A DNA stretch of 64,000 nt, taken from the NCBI GenBank assembly GCA_030374765.1, contig JARGXX010000099.1, forward strand, positions 2,232,001 to 2,296,000, given 5' to 3'. Positions 31,447 through 42,519 of this stretch are shown one piece after another. The stretch's first letter is position 1. Every line of letters begins with the position of its first letter. Under the pieces are notes generated by a model that saw only the letters and a list, made by a program, of their open reading frames with translations, was not told the DNA's origin and searched no databases. A program made the translations under genes and the position numbers. This DNA is from Agarophyton chilense. Its lineage: Eukaryota > Rhodophyta > Florideophyceae > Gracilariales > Gracilariaceae.

Positions 31447-32830
31447 TGGATCACGGGAATACTCCATGATTGGTTACAAAACTAGCGAATCTTTCTGAAA
31501 GTTTGCAGCCATATAGTTTTGTGTTGTAGATATCGCTTTGAGACCAGAGACTGCAAAAAACAACTTTTTTGTTTTTTGGTTAAAACATTGGAAACAATAT
31601 CGGAAGTATGTAGGATTGGTTTATTATAAAAGTGGAGATGATGCTGCAAATACATATGGGTTGCGCTTTAGGATTGGTTGCTCAGAAATGGGGGTGAGCT
31701 GGATCGGACTTGTTTTTTTGTCAAGTTGCTCGGATGTCATTGTGTGTGGTAGTTTAGAAATCCACAGCTTCAAACTAAAGATTGAAAATCGTTGTCAATA
31801 AATCTAATTCTGTCGATACATTTCTTAAAATGCTAAGCGTTTCAGTTCGAGCCTAGCGAGGTGTCATTGAAGTCAAAAGAGAGGAAATGGCCAAAAGAAC
31901 TACATATACTTGTTTAGGTCTGTGCTGTTGACGTTTCATGTCCCTAAAAAATATCTATTGCACAGTAGGAAGCATTACAGTTTACCTGTAGTATTTGTCT
32001 GTTGAGTCGAAAGAACAGGAAAAAGTCTTAATCTCTCGCCCTAGCTAGAAATGTTTCAATGTCTTCAGGGAGCATCACACTACAACGGCACTCATGGAAC
32101 ACGGTTTGAAAGTCATTGCAATGTGGTATTTGCAAGAGAGTACGTGGGGGCTGACGAAGCTCGAAGAGTTGTGTTTCGTTTTATGAGAAATATAGCGGTA
32201 CAACATCCGAAATATGCTCATGTCTACAGTATGACGAAGCCATTGATAAGTGTAGTGGACGAAATTTGTACAGACTCTGCCCGTTACGGAACACAAATAT
32301 CTTTTGTGGAGCTATATGTGATGATCACGTTCAGCGTAACAGTCATTTCGTGGGGTCGTTGTGATAAAAACCTTTTTCTCCTTGGGGGCCCTCTGTAAGT
32401 AGTGAATTGCAGCACTCCAGGCAGGCAGATTTAGGTGGCAGGCTGGAATGCTGAATTCTTCCCAGGTGTAGGTCTATAATTAGTTTTTGTGCACTCTGTT
32501 GCCATTTAAAAAGAAATATAGCACAATAATTGAAAACCCTGCAGGAACGGTGCTATATCTCGCGATGGCACGTACCGCAACCCTGCGCCCAACCCTTGCT
32601 GTCAATCGCAGTTTTAGTTGCTGGTTGCCGTGCGTCTTCGCACACGCCCACCTCCCAGATGTCGACAGAGCCAGTGACGCACCATTTTTGCCGACGTGGA
32701 GGGCTTGCGCTGTCGACATCTGCTACGCGCGTCAACGCTTTCTTAAGCGCTTCGCTTTAGGCCGCACCACCCTTGAATCCCACCACCTCCTCGCGAATTC
32801 AACGGCTGCTGTCGACTGCGCTCCACCACC
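31447..32830. other. Intergenic, weak frames only
   Basis: Holds a plus-strand frame of 87 codons (31538-31801) and one of 115 codons (32051-32398), neither with a recognised domain. The last 300 bases should hold the promoter and 5' leader of the secreted-protein gene; the ATG at 32831 has a good context (CCACCACCATGAG). Confidence 0.45.
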
Positions 32831-33754
32831 ATGAGCTTCTTCTCCGCTACACTTTCCATCGCTCTCTTCGCACTTCTTTGCTCTCCGTCTCAAGCCGCAG
32901 AGGGATTTATAGGGCCTTGTCGTATCAATGCAGACTGTGCCAACGGAAGAGTATGCCGTGAGGTCGATTTTGAAAACATAAGTATACTTTCTGGTTTATC
33001 ATTAGATTCTATCAAGAATGCTGTCAAGGATGATTGTGGCCGTGAGCCTAAGTACTGCGTATGTCTCCCCGAATCCGGAGATTCAGACCTTACTATATGT
33101 AGTGGCAATGATAAATGTCTCGACGTTGAAGTGTGCCGCCGGGACGAAGAACAAGGCATCTGTATTTCGAAGACACAGAATGAAGCTATTTTGGCCATAC
33201 AAGAGAAGGCGGAGGCTGATGAAAGTTCATCAGCTGTATGTGGAACGCTCCTCTCCCAGTGTCCCTCGGAGCGTCAATGTGTTGGTTCACCTGTTGGATT
33301 TTGTCTCGCTAAGCTTCCGCCGCCTTCAGATGCGAATGCTGGAGCCAATGCTGATGGTGGGCAAAGTACTTCGGAGAACGATGCCGAATCTGGTGACCAA
33401 GGAGATGATTCATCCGAGGTTTGTATTGCAGCCAAATCTCTCGCCCACCTTGACCGCAACCATCTCATCTATCGCAATCATGTCAGTGCACGCGTTTTGT
33501 GCGATTCGTTTCAAAGCTGTGCCACCGCCGGCCATATGGTTCGATATCGCGGCAACGTTATGATGATGAAATCTTACTGCCGTTTGATTGGTGGCTGTAC
33601 ACGTTCCATCATGCACGTCAACAGTCCTCGTTATCGTCGTGCGTTGCAAATACCCTCTGATACCCCGCACCTGACTTTCACAGCGTTTGCTGCTAGATAC
33701 GTCACCAGCGCCGAGGAACATGTTCTTCGAACCGCTGTTCGCCTGGGACTTTGA
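32831..33754 (+). CDS. Secreted cysteine-rich protein, paralogue A
   Basis: A 307-aa protein with a clear signal peptide (MSFFSATLSIALFALLCSPSQA). The N-terminal half carries three C-x5/6-C-x5-C modules (CRINADCANGRVC, CSGNDKCLDVEVC, CGTLLSQCPSERQC) with further Cys between them. An acidic low-complexity linker follows. The C-terminal domain of about 110 residues begins VCIAAKSLAHL and contains NHVSARVLCDSFQSCATAGH, VRYRGN, MMMKSYC and SPRYRRAL. The paralogue at 34653-35531 shares this architecture. I do not recognise the family. The signal peptide and paired cysteines suggest an extracellular or wall/vesicle role. It converges with its paralogue, with 0.9 kb between them. Confidence 0.8.
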   Translation: MSFFSATLSIALFALLCSPSQAAEGFIGPCRINADCANGRVCREVDFENISILSGLSLDSIKNAVKDDCGREPKYCVCLPESGDSDLTICSGNDKCLDVEVCRRDEEQGICISKTQNEAILAIQEKAEADESSSAVCGTLLSQCPSERQCVGSPVGFCLAKLPPPSDANAGANADGGQSTSENDAESGDQGDDSSEVCIAAKSLAHLDRNHLIYRNHVSARVLCDSFQSCATAGHMVRYRGNVMMMKSYCRLIGGCTRSIMHVNSPRYRRALQIPSDTPHLTFTAFAARYVTSAEEHVLRTAVRLGL

Positions 33755-34652
33755 TGGCGCACTCACTTCATTTTCCTGCCTCACGCTGTGCTTCATCCAT
33801 TGTTCTTTGTTTCTGATGCTGTATTATCACATTAGCAAATTTAGTTAACTGCAAGAATATGCGTTGGCGTGACATGTGTCGACAGATTACACATTTAAAT
33901 GGAGCGTATATCACCGCTGGCTCAATCAGACCCTCTTTCATCTGTTATCGCGACATTGTTGACTGTCAACGCAATCCTGCAACGGATTGTAACCTTCGGC
34001 GCCCCTAAAACAAGTCAGATAGGCAATCTTCACCAAGTCGCAATACCAACTGGAGTCTCTGACTGTTATAGTTTTCATCCATTGCAATTCAAGCTACTTC
34101 GAGGATTCATCTGAGTCATAGGATGGTTAAGATTCGTTTTAAATTAAGACTAGAAAGTTGGAACTACACACAGTAACACTCGTCTTGGTCATTTGGAACC
34201 AGTGAAGAAGGTAATGTCTTGGTAGACTGCTAGAAAAGCTGCAACATTGCAATCTTGTTTTCGCTTTGCAATTCAATTGAGATCCACTGAAAGAAAAACA
34301 ATCCTCGATTCCAGTTCTGAGGTTGCATTCAAAGCCAATACAATCGATTGTAACTCAAGGCTGATTACACGTCCTGTAGCCCAACTAAACACTACTGGCG
34401 CGGTGGACATGTTTAAGGACTAAAGAAATCAGGGAATATGACTACTTTCAAAGATCTTACCACGTAATCTTGGGCCACAATAATGTCCAATGCTGCGATG
34501 TCCGGAGAAACAACAATGGTAAGCTGTAGAAAACTGTTTCTGGTATCTTTATCAGTTGAGAAGTACATTCCCGTCTTCATCTTATCCAGGCGATCTTCTA
34601 AATGCGAAGCCTTTGCAGTTGATTTTATCTCCATTGCCAAGCATTTCACAAG
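33755..34652. other. Spacer between convergent paralogues
   Basis: Contains only a 71-codon plus-strand frame (33899-34114) and a 78-codon minus-strand frame (34413-34649) without domains. A CAATCGATTGT palindrome lies near 34342. Both 3' ends of the paralogues fall here. Confidence 0.45.
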
Positions 34653-35531
34653 CTAAAACCCAATGCGAACTACAGCCCCAAGAATGTATTCTTCCGCTTT
34701 AGTTCCATGCCGAGCGGCAAATGCTGTGAACGACATGTTCGCCGTACTGGAGGGCACATCCAACGCGAGGCGATACCGAGGGCTATTCACTGCCATAATT
34801 TTTGTACTGCAATTACCAACCAAGGTGCAATAGGACTTCATCATCATTGCTTTTCCACGATAGCGTACAATGTGTCCCGGGGTGGCACAACTCTCGAAAG
34901 AATCACATAATACTCGAGCACTAACGTGATTTTTGTAGAGCAATCCATTAGCGGGTATATGAGTCAGAAATTTTGCTGCAACGCACACTTCTTCAAATGG
35001 ACTGTTATCGTTGTTAGGATTAGTTGAGTTAGAGTCAGGATTAGAAGTACTATTTCCGATAAGGGCTTTGTCCATTTTTGCTAGGCAGAACCCTGCGGCG
35101 TCCAGAACAAACTTTGCGCATTCCTGATTTGATCTACATGCCGAGTTTGAAATACACTTTCTGGCTTCTCCGAAATACTCTTGTTGTTCTTTTGAAACGC
35201 AATATTGTTCAGAAGTACAAACTTCATTGAGAAGACAAGTAGAGGTGTTCATACACTTAAAAACGTTGTCTGACGAAGGCAAACAAAGACAATAGTTATC
35301 GTCCGATTTGCAAGTTGGAGTAATTGAAGATATAAGATTCCCGAGATCAAAACCCTTTCCGAATATCTGCAGGATAGCCTTCCCAATGTCTAACTTGAAC
35401 ACACGACAAGTTCGATTCATGGCACAGTCCGAGTTCATTCGGCAAGGATCTAGGTTTCCACCAGATGCGTCCGCGTTGATGACGAACACACCAGCAAGCA
35501 TTGTGGCAAGAAGAACAGATATACTCAGCAT
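34653..35531 (-). CDS. Secreted cysteine-rich protein, paralogue B
   Basis: I place the start at 35531 because MLSISVLLATMLAGVFVINADA is a good signal peptide; the frame is open further upstream to 35642, but that extension would hide it. The product is 292 aa. As in paralogue A there are three C-x5-C-x5-C modules (CRMNSDCAMNRTC, CMNTSTCLLNEVC, CISNSACRSNQEC), an Asn/Ser-rich linker (several N-x-S/T sites) and the conserved C-terminal domain (NHVSARVLCDSFESCATPGH, VRYRGK, MMMKSYC, SPRYRLAL). The C-terminal domain is much better conserved between the two copies than the modules and linker. Function unknown. Confidence 0.8.
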   Translation of the reverse strand: MLSISVLLATMLAGVFVINADASGGNLDPCRMNSDCAMNRTCRVFKLDIGKAILQIFGKGFDLGNLISSITPTCKSDDNYCLCLPSSDNVFKCMNTSTCLLNEVCTSEQYCVSKEQQEYFGEARKCISNSACRSNQECAKFVLDAAGFCLAKMDKALIGNSTSNPDSNSTNPNNDNSPFEEVCVAAKFLTHIPANGLLYKNHVSARVLCDSFESCATPGHIVRYRGKAMMMKSYCTLVGNCSTKIMAVNSPRYRLALDVPSSTANMSFTAFAARHGTKAEEYILGAVVRIGF

Positions 35532-36895
35532 GATGTGGATGGTAAGGGGGTCAATATCCCTCCAACAAGATAGAAATTTAGTCACTTCCTGCTGAGATTG
35601 TGGAAACGACTCGGCTGCTCCAACAGGGAAGTGGCGAAACATGCTCTCTTCAGCACAAGTTTCATCAATTGCTCAGACCAAGCTGCGGGACACGGGGATT
35701 CCGCTGGTGGCGGCAGATTCATGACAGTTGAAGCACGGCGATCTTGCTTACAAATTATTCTGTTTGGGGGGCTTGGTTGTCGAATGAACAGCGGAAACAG
35801 CCAGGAAGAGCTTTTGTCTAAATACATCAAAATACATATCAAGACAAAGATGAATGTCTGTTGCGTGAAGCGATATAGATCTATGATATGGAAGAAGCAG
35901 GAATGATGCTCACCAAGGCGTACAATGTGGCCACGCTTTCTTGTTGAACATTTCTAGCTAGCGTTCCCGAATCCTCTTCAAGCTGGGCGCGCTGAACAGA
36001 ATCGCTGGTTTTGCAAATGGTTTTCTTCAGCTTCCCTTGCAAGTGCTCTGGAAAGAGGAATCTCGAGAAAACCAATTGGTTTGCTTTCAAGAGAGAAAAT
36101 GTGTTTTGGCAAGAAAATAGGACAGTGTGTATCGCAAATGATAACATTTTCGAAGTATGGTGCAATACTAATCCTTGTTTCTCAGAAGGGCTTCGCGCTT
36201 TCCATTACAAGTTTCGGATGTGAGCGCTTCTGGCTCACTTACCACGGCTTGTGATAGATATCAAGCCTCGAGAAATTGTGATTGCACTGCAGGCAAATAA
36301 GAATGCACGAGAAGTGTGTACGATGACGATACACATTTGTGCGTGGAAAGCTGAAACGGTGCGGAAAGCTATAGCATTCAACAAGTTCTCCGAGGAAGAA
36401 AGGCCACTACCAGCGAGCGAGGAGCGTCCCGACCAGGGGCCTGTCGTGAGTGGTACCGGTATCCTTAAGAGGTAAGAGGTTTACCAACGGTAACTGTGAA
36501 CCGTGGGCGAGGCTTCGCATATATCTATGCATTGTCAATGGCCGCATTGTGCGGCAAGGAGTGATGTTCCTGGCGTCACATTGGCCTTCACAAAATTTAA
36601 AAGGCGCGGCGTAGTTTGGGATTTTCAATCGCTGGGCACCACGTCATACGTGCGTGCAGCGCGCGCGAACTGCTCTTGACCGGAGCAGTGCACACCGCCC
36701 CTCGCTACGCAAGATCACTTCGCGCCTCGCCGATGGCTGCTCATCCAGCGTTCTCGAGTCAGCGCCAATAGTCGAAGCCGTCCTGTTCCTCCGAAATCTC
36801 TGAAGATGAAACGATAGTTCTGCAGAACACCTCTCCTTCCTCAACTCATTCAATTTGCGCCGTAGAACCGCCCCAAATCCTGTACCATAGCTCTA
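35532..36895. other. Intergenic, no gene recognised
   Basis: Several short frames (35598-35906 plus, 35881-36165 minus, 36251-36475 plus) have no domain. The minus-strand one has a helical, charged stretch (FPEHLQGKLKKTICKTSD) but no supporting start or homology that I know. The right end is the promoter region of CWC27. Confidence 0.4.
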
Positions 36896-38134
36896 ATGTC
36901 TTCCGTATACAATCTCGAACCCCCTACTCAAGGGCGCGTAACCCTTCACACCACTCACGGTCCCCTCGACGTTCGTCTGTGGAGCTCTCAGACTCCTCAG
37001 ACGTGTCGCAACTTCGTGCAACATTGTCTGAACGGTTATTACGATGGGTTGGCTTTCCATCGCATAGTACCTGACCTGCTCGTGCAAACAGGCGATGGAA
37101 CCGGCACAGGTCATGGTGGCCATGTCGCCATGCTAGAAAAGGGTGGTATTCCAAAGGAGATCGTTGGACGTCTCAAGTTTCGCAAGCGCGGCTTGGTGGG
37201 CATGGTCGCAGACGACGCAGGACTGGCAAAGTCACAGTTTTTCATAACCCTTACAAAAGCAGACTGGTTGAATGGACAACACACTATTTTCGCCCAAGTT
37301 GTCGGGGATACTATCTACAATGTGCTTAACATCGCTGGGACTGGCGAAAGAAATCAAGTCGACGACGACGCTCCCAGAATTAAGAACGTTACCGTCGATG
37401 TCAATCCCTTTCCTGACCTCACTGCGAAAAAGGACCAACCCACAGCAGCGCATTCGAAAAAAGGGACCGCGAAGAAGGCTGTAAGAAACAAGAGATTACT
37501 CTCCTTCGCCAACGATTCGGACAGTGATAGTGACGATTCAGCCCCTACGCGCATGTTAAAGCCTGGAGAAACAAGACGTAGGATAAGACGTAACTCAGAC
37601 TCTACACTTTTCCTCTGCAACCGCGATCCGCCACCTACAAATAGGGATAAGACTGAACCGCAAACTTCCGCCGTCTCAGATAGAAAGCGTAAGCACCCCG
37701 AGTCAGATCGGTCTGAGGACGTGCGCAAAGCGAATGAAGAGTTCGAGAGAATTAAGGCGGAGCTTGATGGCATGGATAAAAAGGATAAAGAGGATAACGA
37801 CACACAACAATCTCAACCCGCTAAAGAAGAAGACGGGAAAGAGGACGAAACTGAAGCCATGTGTAGAGCAATGGCGGAGGTCACCACTGAGGACGAACGC
37901 GATGATAGGCGAAGGAGAAAACGCCGTCGCAAAGACGAAGGAGAGACTCTGCGAAGATTGAAGGCTTTTGAAGGGAAAGTCGTAAAGGCCCGACGCATGG
38001 GCGACGCAGCCAATGACGGGAAAATGTGGTACGCAAAACGACTTAATCTGGCAACTATGGCTGGTGATGATGAAGAATATGAAGTCCGTATGCCAAACAC
38101 AAAGCGCGGGTCCATGAGGTTGCGAAAAGGATGA
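36896..38134 (+). CDS. CWC27: Spliceosome-associated cyclophilin CWC27
   Basis: A 412-aa single-exon protein. Residues about 10-165 are a cyclophilin-type peptidyl-prolyl isomerase domain. The opening SSVYNLEPPTQGRVTL is the CWC27/SDCCAG10 signature, as is YYDGLAFHRIVPDLLVQTGD. The active-site region is divergent: LLVQTGDGTGTG replaces FIVQGGDPTGTG and SQFFITL is kept. This agrees with the reduced activity described for the family. The C-terminal half is Lys/Glu/Asp-rich with a helical segment (RRRKRRRKDEGETLRRLKAF), as in orthologues. CWC27 joins the activated spliceosome together with CWC22. It is intact, in contrast to the BRR2-like relic 32 kb to the left. Confidence 0.9.
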   Translation: MSSVYNLEPPTQGRVTLHTTHGPLDVRLWSSQTPQTCRNFVQHCLNGYYDGLAFHRIVPDLLVQTGDGTGTGHGGHVAMLEKGGIPKEIVGRLKFRKRGLVGMVADDAGLAKSQFFITLTKADWLNGQHTIFAQVVGDTIYNVLNIAGTGERNQVDDDAPRIKNVTVDVNPFPDLTAKKDQPTAAHSKKGTAKKAVRNKRLLSFANDSDSDSDDSAPTRMLKPGETRRRIRRNSDSTLFLCNRDPPPTNRDKTEPQTSAVSDRKRKHPESDRSEDVRKANEEFERIKAELDGMDKKDKEDNDTQQSQPAKEEDGKEDETEAMCRAMAEVTTEDERDDRRRRKRRRKDEGETLRRLKAFEGKVVKARRMGDAANDGKMWYAKRLNLATMAGDDEEYEVRMPNTKRGSMRLRKG

Positions 38135-38674
38135 GCGTGACCTTTGGGCCATGCGATCTGTATTTGAAGCACGTGTATATCGTGTCATCATCAGCATCTT
38201 GGGCATTGCTGACCTGAGAAATGGCGCACGCTGCTGCTTCTCGCAGATTTTAAACACTGTTAAGATATGGGCTGCCTCAGTCTCTGTGGGAAAGATTCGT
38301 TAACATGACCACCTCACAAGCTCGTCAATGGCACGGTCTACTCAGCCAGGAATTGGACAAGACAACCTGGCCTGAACGAGGGCAGCGTTGTGACTTCTGC
38401 TATCACGAGACTTGACTCTACCTAGCGCCAAAAAATACCGAGTCCCTATCTGCGAACCTTGTTCTGGCTTTTCCAGCACGGTGTAACCGAATTGGCGAGG
38501 CCCATCAGCTGTCCATCACGAAATTACGGAGGATAACCTGAATTTGATGAACAGCGTCTCATGTCACAAGCTATTCAGTTTATATAGCACTTTTGTTATC
38601 CATACCTCCTTGAGCTTTCTACAGTAGCCCTCCCTTCCTTCGAAAACCTCGTATTGAACGGCATCTCAAGCACT
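38135..38674. other. Intergenic, nothing recognised
   Basis: 540 bases between CWC27 and the transporter, with no frame of note. It presumably contains the CWC27 3' end and the transporter promoter. Confidence 0.5.
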
Positions 38675-40158
38675 ATGGCAGACAACATTGACCGTGATGC
38701 TATTTCCGACGCCGCAGAATCGGCAGGCGCTGAAATGTATTCCACCATCCCGTCGAGTGGTGAGGGCACAGCGCTTCTTGCAGATGCGGAAGGTGGCGAA
38801 AGTCCAACCCTGGTTTCGGACAAGACATGGCCGATTCCGGATGGTGCTCCTCCGCCAACAGGCACTATCTTTTCTTCTGCAATGAATTTGGCGGCATGCG
38901 CTTTGGGCGCTTCTATGCTGAGCTTGCCGTACGCGATGATGATTTCCGGCCCAATCGTGGCGATGCAGTTCATTGGAATATTTGCTGTGATGGCATTCAT
39001 CTCGGCTCAGGCTGTCGTGAATGCTGGTTTAAGGTGCAATAAGAGCTCGTATGATGATATCATCAGGCATTACTTTGGTCCCGTGCAGGGTTTGGTGGCA
39101 GAAATTCTTCTCGCTGTCGCTCTTATGGTCGCCGCTATCTCTTACATCGTGGGTCTAGCAGATCTTCTTCCGGTAAGTTATATGGTCCTAAGTAGTAAGG
39201 GTGCTGAACGGCGGGTTTGTGACCGCTATAGAGAACGTGACCAGAAGCACTAACGGCTTTTTCCGTGTATTTCTTGTGTCATTCTTGCTTGCTACAGAAA
39301 ATGCTTCCTATTCCGTCCTGCGTTGGACGTGACAGTCTCATTATCATAACTCTTATCATTCTATTTCCGGTGACACTCATTGGAAATCTGGCGGCTTTTG
39401 GTCCGGCATCTGCCATTGCGGCCGCCGGCTGCTACATGCAAGCAGCTGCACTTGTAATGCAGTTGTTCACCAGCAAGGAGTGGGAATCACCCCCAACAGA
39501 GACATGGGAGTCAGTGAACCTTGGAGGCCTAGTGTACTCCATGCCCATGATTTGCTTTGTTTACGCCTTTCATTATGTGTTGACTGAAACTCTGTGTGAA
39601 CTGAGGAATGCGACTCGCATGCGCATGGCGCTTGTGAACGCGACGACGATTGCAATCCAAATCGGTTGCTATATCCCGGTGGCGCTTGCTGGATTCTTGA
39701 TCTACAGTGGTAAGAACATCACCACGAACGCCGTGGAAGGGCTGCCCCCCGGTTCGATTGCTGGCTTTATTGCCACGTGGTCCATTGGCGGTCTTCTTCT
39801 GATCACGTACTCGCTGTTCATCATTCCGTTGCGTCAGAAGCTGGAGAAGAAGCTGTACGGATCGCTGACTTCATCGATGAGGGATGTGAAGCGTATCGCG
39901 CTAGCTGCAGCACTGAACATATTTGTTGGCGGGGCTGCGCTGTCTTTGCCGGACTTGGGCTTGGCTAATTCGCTGGCGGGAGGATGCATTGCGCTCATCA
40001 TGTTCTTTTTCCCTGGAAGACTGATGGTGCGCTTCCAGAACGAGAAGGAATTCGAAGATCGAGACCCGCTGCGATTGGTAATTGGGGGCACGTTTGTGTT
40101 TTTCGGCGGATTGATTTGCCTCGTCGGTTTGTTTGGCAACCTGGTTTTCGACTTCTAG
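38675..40158 (+). CDS. Amino acid transporter, AAAP/SLC38 family, one intron
   Basis: Exon 1 is 38675-39172 and exon 2 is 39298-40158, separated by a 125-nt intron with GTAAGT donor, CTAAC branch-like site and GCTACAG acceptor; phase is preserved. The 452-aa product has a cytosolic acidic N-terminus. About eleven hydrophobic segments follow, starting with TIFSSAMNLAACALGASMLSLPYAM, the conserved first helix of AAAP proteins. Others include VAEILLAVALMVAAISYIVGLADLLP (split by the intron), SLIIITLIILFPVTLIGNL, VYSMPMICFVYAFHY, and the last helix FVFFGGLICLVGLFGNLVF. These proteins move neutral amino acids with H+ or Na+ across the plasma or vacuolar membrane. I chose the ATG at 38675 because the upstream in-frame TTG is not a normal start. 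Confidence 0.9.
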
Positions 40159-40585
40159 AGAGAGCACATAATATGTAAAAAAAGGATAAGCCTCAGCCCG
40201 TAAAGGGTTAGAAAGCATGGTGGCCCTCTCTCCGAGGGCAAACAAAGAGCTACGAAGGGTACTTTACCAAGGTACGAAGGGCACATTGCTATGGCTCAGC
40301 ATGTCCATTCCTTGTACACAAGAACAATCGCCATGCGACGTGTACACGTCATACGACAGACATGCAAAGCGGCGGCACGTGCGCGCCTCCTCACGAGGGA
40401 AGCTGCTTACAGAGAGCGCGACGGCCAATGAGCGCGTTCCCCCTGTTTACTTACGCGGCTCTGTTTGGCTCGACGGAAGTGCGTCAATGATGCAGCGCAT
40501 ATCTGCAAGCCGCAGCAAATCTCGTTCGCTACGTCGTCTCGCCACGCCGCCTTGCGTCTGCGTCGCCGCTGCCGTGCGCGTCAGC
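40159..40585. other. Spacer between transporter and WBP2-like gene
   Basis: The downstream frame is open back to an ATG at 40217, but residues encoded here are Arg/Ser-rich and low in domain character, and 58 bases would be a very short 5' region. I treat it as leader or promoter, with the longer N-terminus as an alternative. Confidence 0.4.
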
Positions 40586-41152
40586 ATGCAGCGCACCGAC
40601 CCGCGCCCAACACCCGTCCCGGGAGAGAGCGTGCTGTCCACCTGGCCGAACACAAAACTCTTCCTCGCCGCTGGCGACGGCTCAGCCTGGGCCTCTCTTG
40701 CCGCCTTCGACGGCGTCGGCACGCTGCGTCTCACTACCTGCCGCCTGCTTTTCAGTCTTACGCCTCCATCTACTGCTCGCGCCCATCTTTCCATCCCACT
40801 GGCCTGGTTACGTCCTGACCGCTTGCATATTCGTCGCCCGTTCTTTGACAACCAGCACATTGCAGGCATGCTTACGCCATGCGAGTTGCACACGCCTGAC
40901 CCTATCTTCAGCGCGTGTAAAAGAATGCATTTTCGACTGCAGTTGCTGGACGTGCATGTCAATGATGAGCTTTTCCACGCGCTACGCGAACTAATAGCTG
41001 ACCCACAGCGCCTTGCTTTGCACACGCGCGTGCTTCGTGCGCAAGTTGACAACAAGTTGGTGCCCTCTGGCAAGTATTTTGCTTTTGTGGATCCCACTGA
41101 TCGCCGTTACTTGCATCTTGCCACGCAAATGAAGCACCCGGCCTTTCCTTAG
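40586..41152 (+). CDS. WBP2-like protein with a GRAM-type domain
   Basis: From ATG 40586 the protein is 188 aa (311 aa if the ATG at 40217 is used). It follows the WBP2/GRAM pattern: PGESVLSTW (where WBP2 has NTESIL), GTLRLTTCRLLF (matching G.vyLT.yRviF), a predicted strand ending in SIPLAWL, RRPFFDNQHIAGML (matching kqPvFGaNyIkG), and a final MHFRLQLLD. GRAM domains are PH-like folds that bind lipid or protein at membranes. The WW-binding PPxY tail of animal WBP2 is absent. Its stop codon is 19 bases from the stop of the convergent coiled-coil gene. Confidence 0.5.
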   Translation: MQRTDPRPTPVPGESVLSTWPNTKLFLAAGDGSAWASLAAFDGVGTLRLTTCRLLFSLTPPSTARAHLSIPLAWLRPDRLHIRRPFFDNQHIAGMLTPCELHTPDPIFSACKRMHFRLQLLDVHVNDELFHALRELIADPQRLALHTRVLRAQVDNKLVPSGKYFAFVDPTDRRYLHLATQMKHPAFP

Positions 41153-41171
41153 CCCCTGTGTCTCTGTCCTT

Positions 41172-41990
41172 CTAGCTTCTCTCTATCAACTGCTTGCAGC
41201 TTAACACTGCTTCCCGTAACCCGCACAGCGAGTACTGCTCTGAATCTACTCGGATGACCATACTGTCCAACGCCTTCCGCAACGCCTCCACGTCACCTTG
41301 GTCCATTGGCTCCGAGCTCAGCACCCGTTCATCCAGATGAGCCAAAGGTTCTGCACTGGCATAAGAATAGATGGCTATGTGACCACCAGCCGATACTCCA
41401 AGACGACACATACCAAAATGCTCTGCACTTTCCTCATTATCATCATCATCGTCCATTCTCACACGCACTAGTGCGTCTACATCCCCAATCAAGCGCGAAG
41501 GTCGGGATCCTGGCGAGGTCAGCGACGGTGTTCCAAAGGATATTCGCGGACTTGACGCTGGAGAACGTGGACTCATAACATCTTCGTAGATATACGAACG
41601 ATGCGCCTCGTATTGGCGACCACGTCTGATGTTGAATTCCAGCTGCTTGATTTCGTACACCATGTTTGCTGCGTCTCGTTTTGCGTTGAGAAGTTCGGCT
41701 TCGAGAGACTGTGCTTGTTGCTCATGCGAGTTGTCGTTGGTTGTTTGCGCTGCCTTGTAAGCATCCTGCAGTTCATTGTTAGAGCGTCTTCGCCGCACTG
41801 CTTCACTTTTCGTGAGCTCCAAGGCATATGTGAGCGACTGAATTTGCTGGTCGGCTTCAGCCTCTTCGTTTTCTATATCTGAAAGAAAGCTCTCTAGCCT
41901 GGCTATTTCTTGCTTTAGGAGCGGAATTTGAGTGGCCCACTCGGTCTCTGGAGGATCGGCGGTAGCTTCGTGCCATTGCGGCTGCTGCAT
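41172..41990 (-). CDS. Coiled-coil protein of unknown function
   Basis: 272 aa from ATG 41990 (an upstream in-frame GTG would add 37 residues). Residues about 15-125 form a long acidic coiled coil (LLKQEIARLESFLSDIENEE, then ELLNAKRDAANMVYEIKQLE). A Ser/Pro-rich linker (MSPRSPASSPRISFG, with several SP sites that could be phosphorylated) comes next, then a C-terminal globular-looking part with an Asp run (MDDDDDNEE). I do not recognise the family. The layout is typical of scaffold or cytoskeleton-linked proteins, but no specific role can be given. It converges with the WBP2-like gene. Confidence 0.65.
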   Translation of the reverse strand: MQQPQWHEATADPPETEWATQIPLLKQEIARLESFLSDIENEEAEADQQIQSLTYALELTKSEAVRRRRSNNELQDAYKAAQTTNDNSHEQQAQSLEAELLNAKRDAANMVYEIKQLEFNIRRGRQYEAHRSYIYEDVMSPRSPASSPRISFGTPSLTSPGSRPSRLIGDVDALVRVRMDDDDDNEESAEHFGMCRLGVSAGGHIAIYSYASAEPLAHLDERVLSSEPMDQGDVEALRKALDSMVIRVDSEQYSLCGLREAVLSCKQLIERS

Positions 41991-42519
41991 TGATGGGGGG
42001 GTTTTTGATGAAGGATGTGTGAGTTGTGGGAAAAAAGTGGATACCGGTGACGGAGAGAGCGTAGCATGTCCGCCTTCGTTGCCGATGACAGACTGACCCA
42101 CGGAGACTGACGTTACTGGCTATGGACGTGTGATGATGAAGTACGAAGGATAGGGCTCCGTGCCACACTCTCAGACAGAGCACCAGCCACTGTGGAATTC
42201 TGGGCCGTGTGCAGCTGATTCAACGGTTTATCAATTATGCAACTATTCAGGCACAATCTAAATTGCGGTTGTGGGCACAGGTTGCACCTGTGCAAGGATT
42301 CAAACCCTCACTGGTTCTGAAAGACTCGTCATGTGTACAGTAGTATTTCTGGAGAGCAGCTAAGCGATTACTGTTTCTTGTGTACCTTTGTAGATCAATA
42401 CTTTGTAAAGATATGTGTAGCCCAGGCCAACGCTTAGATCTTCGAAAATAGTCGCTAAACTTGAGCGTTCCGCAGAGATATGCAAGAAAACTGTCTCGGA
42501 AACGACGTATCATTGCGGG
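41991..42519. other. Divergent promoter region
   Basis: Lies between the 5' ends of the coiled-coil gene (minus) and the Obg gene (plus). No frame with a domain. A tRNA T-loop-like string near 42297 (GGATTCAAACCCTC) lacks the rest of a tRNA. Confidence 0.5.

Noticed and set aside
42240-42320. tRNA-like T-arm on the minus strand (GGGTTTGAATCC)
   Set aside because: No D-arm, anticodon stem or matching acceptor stem can be built around it.
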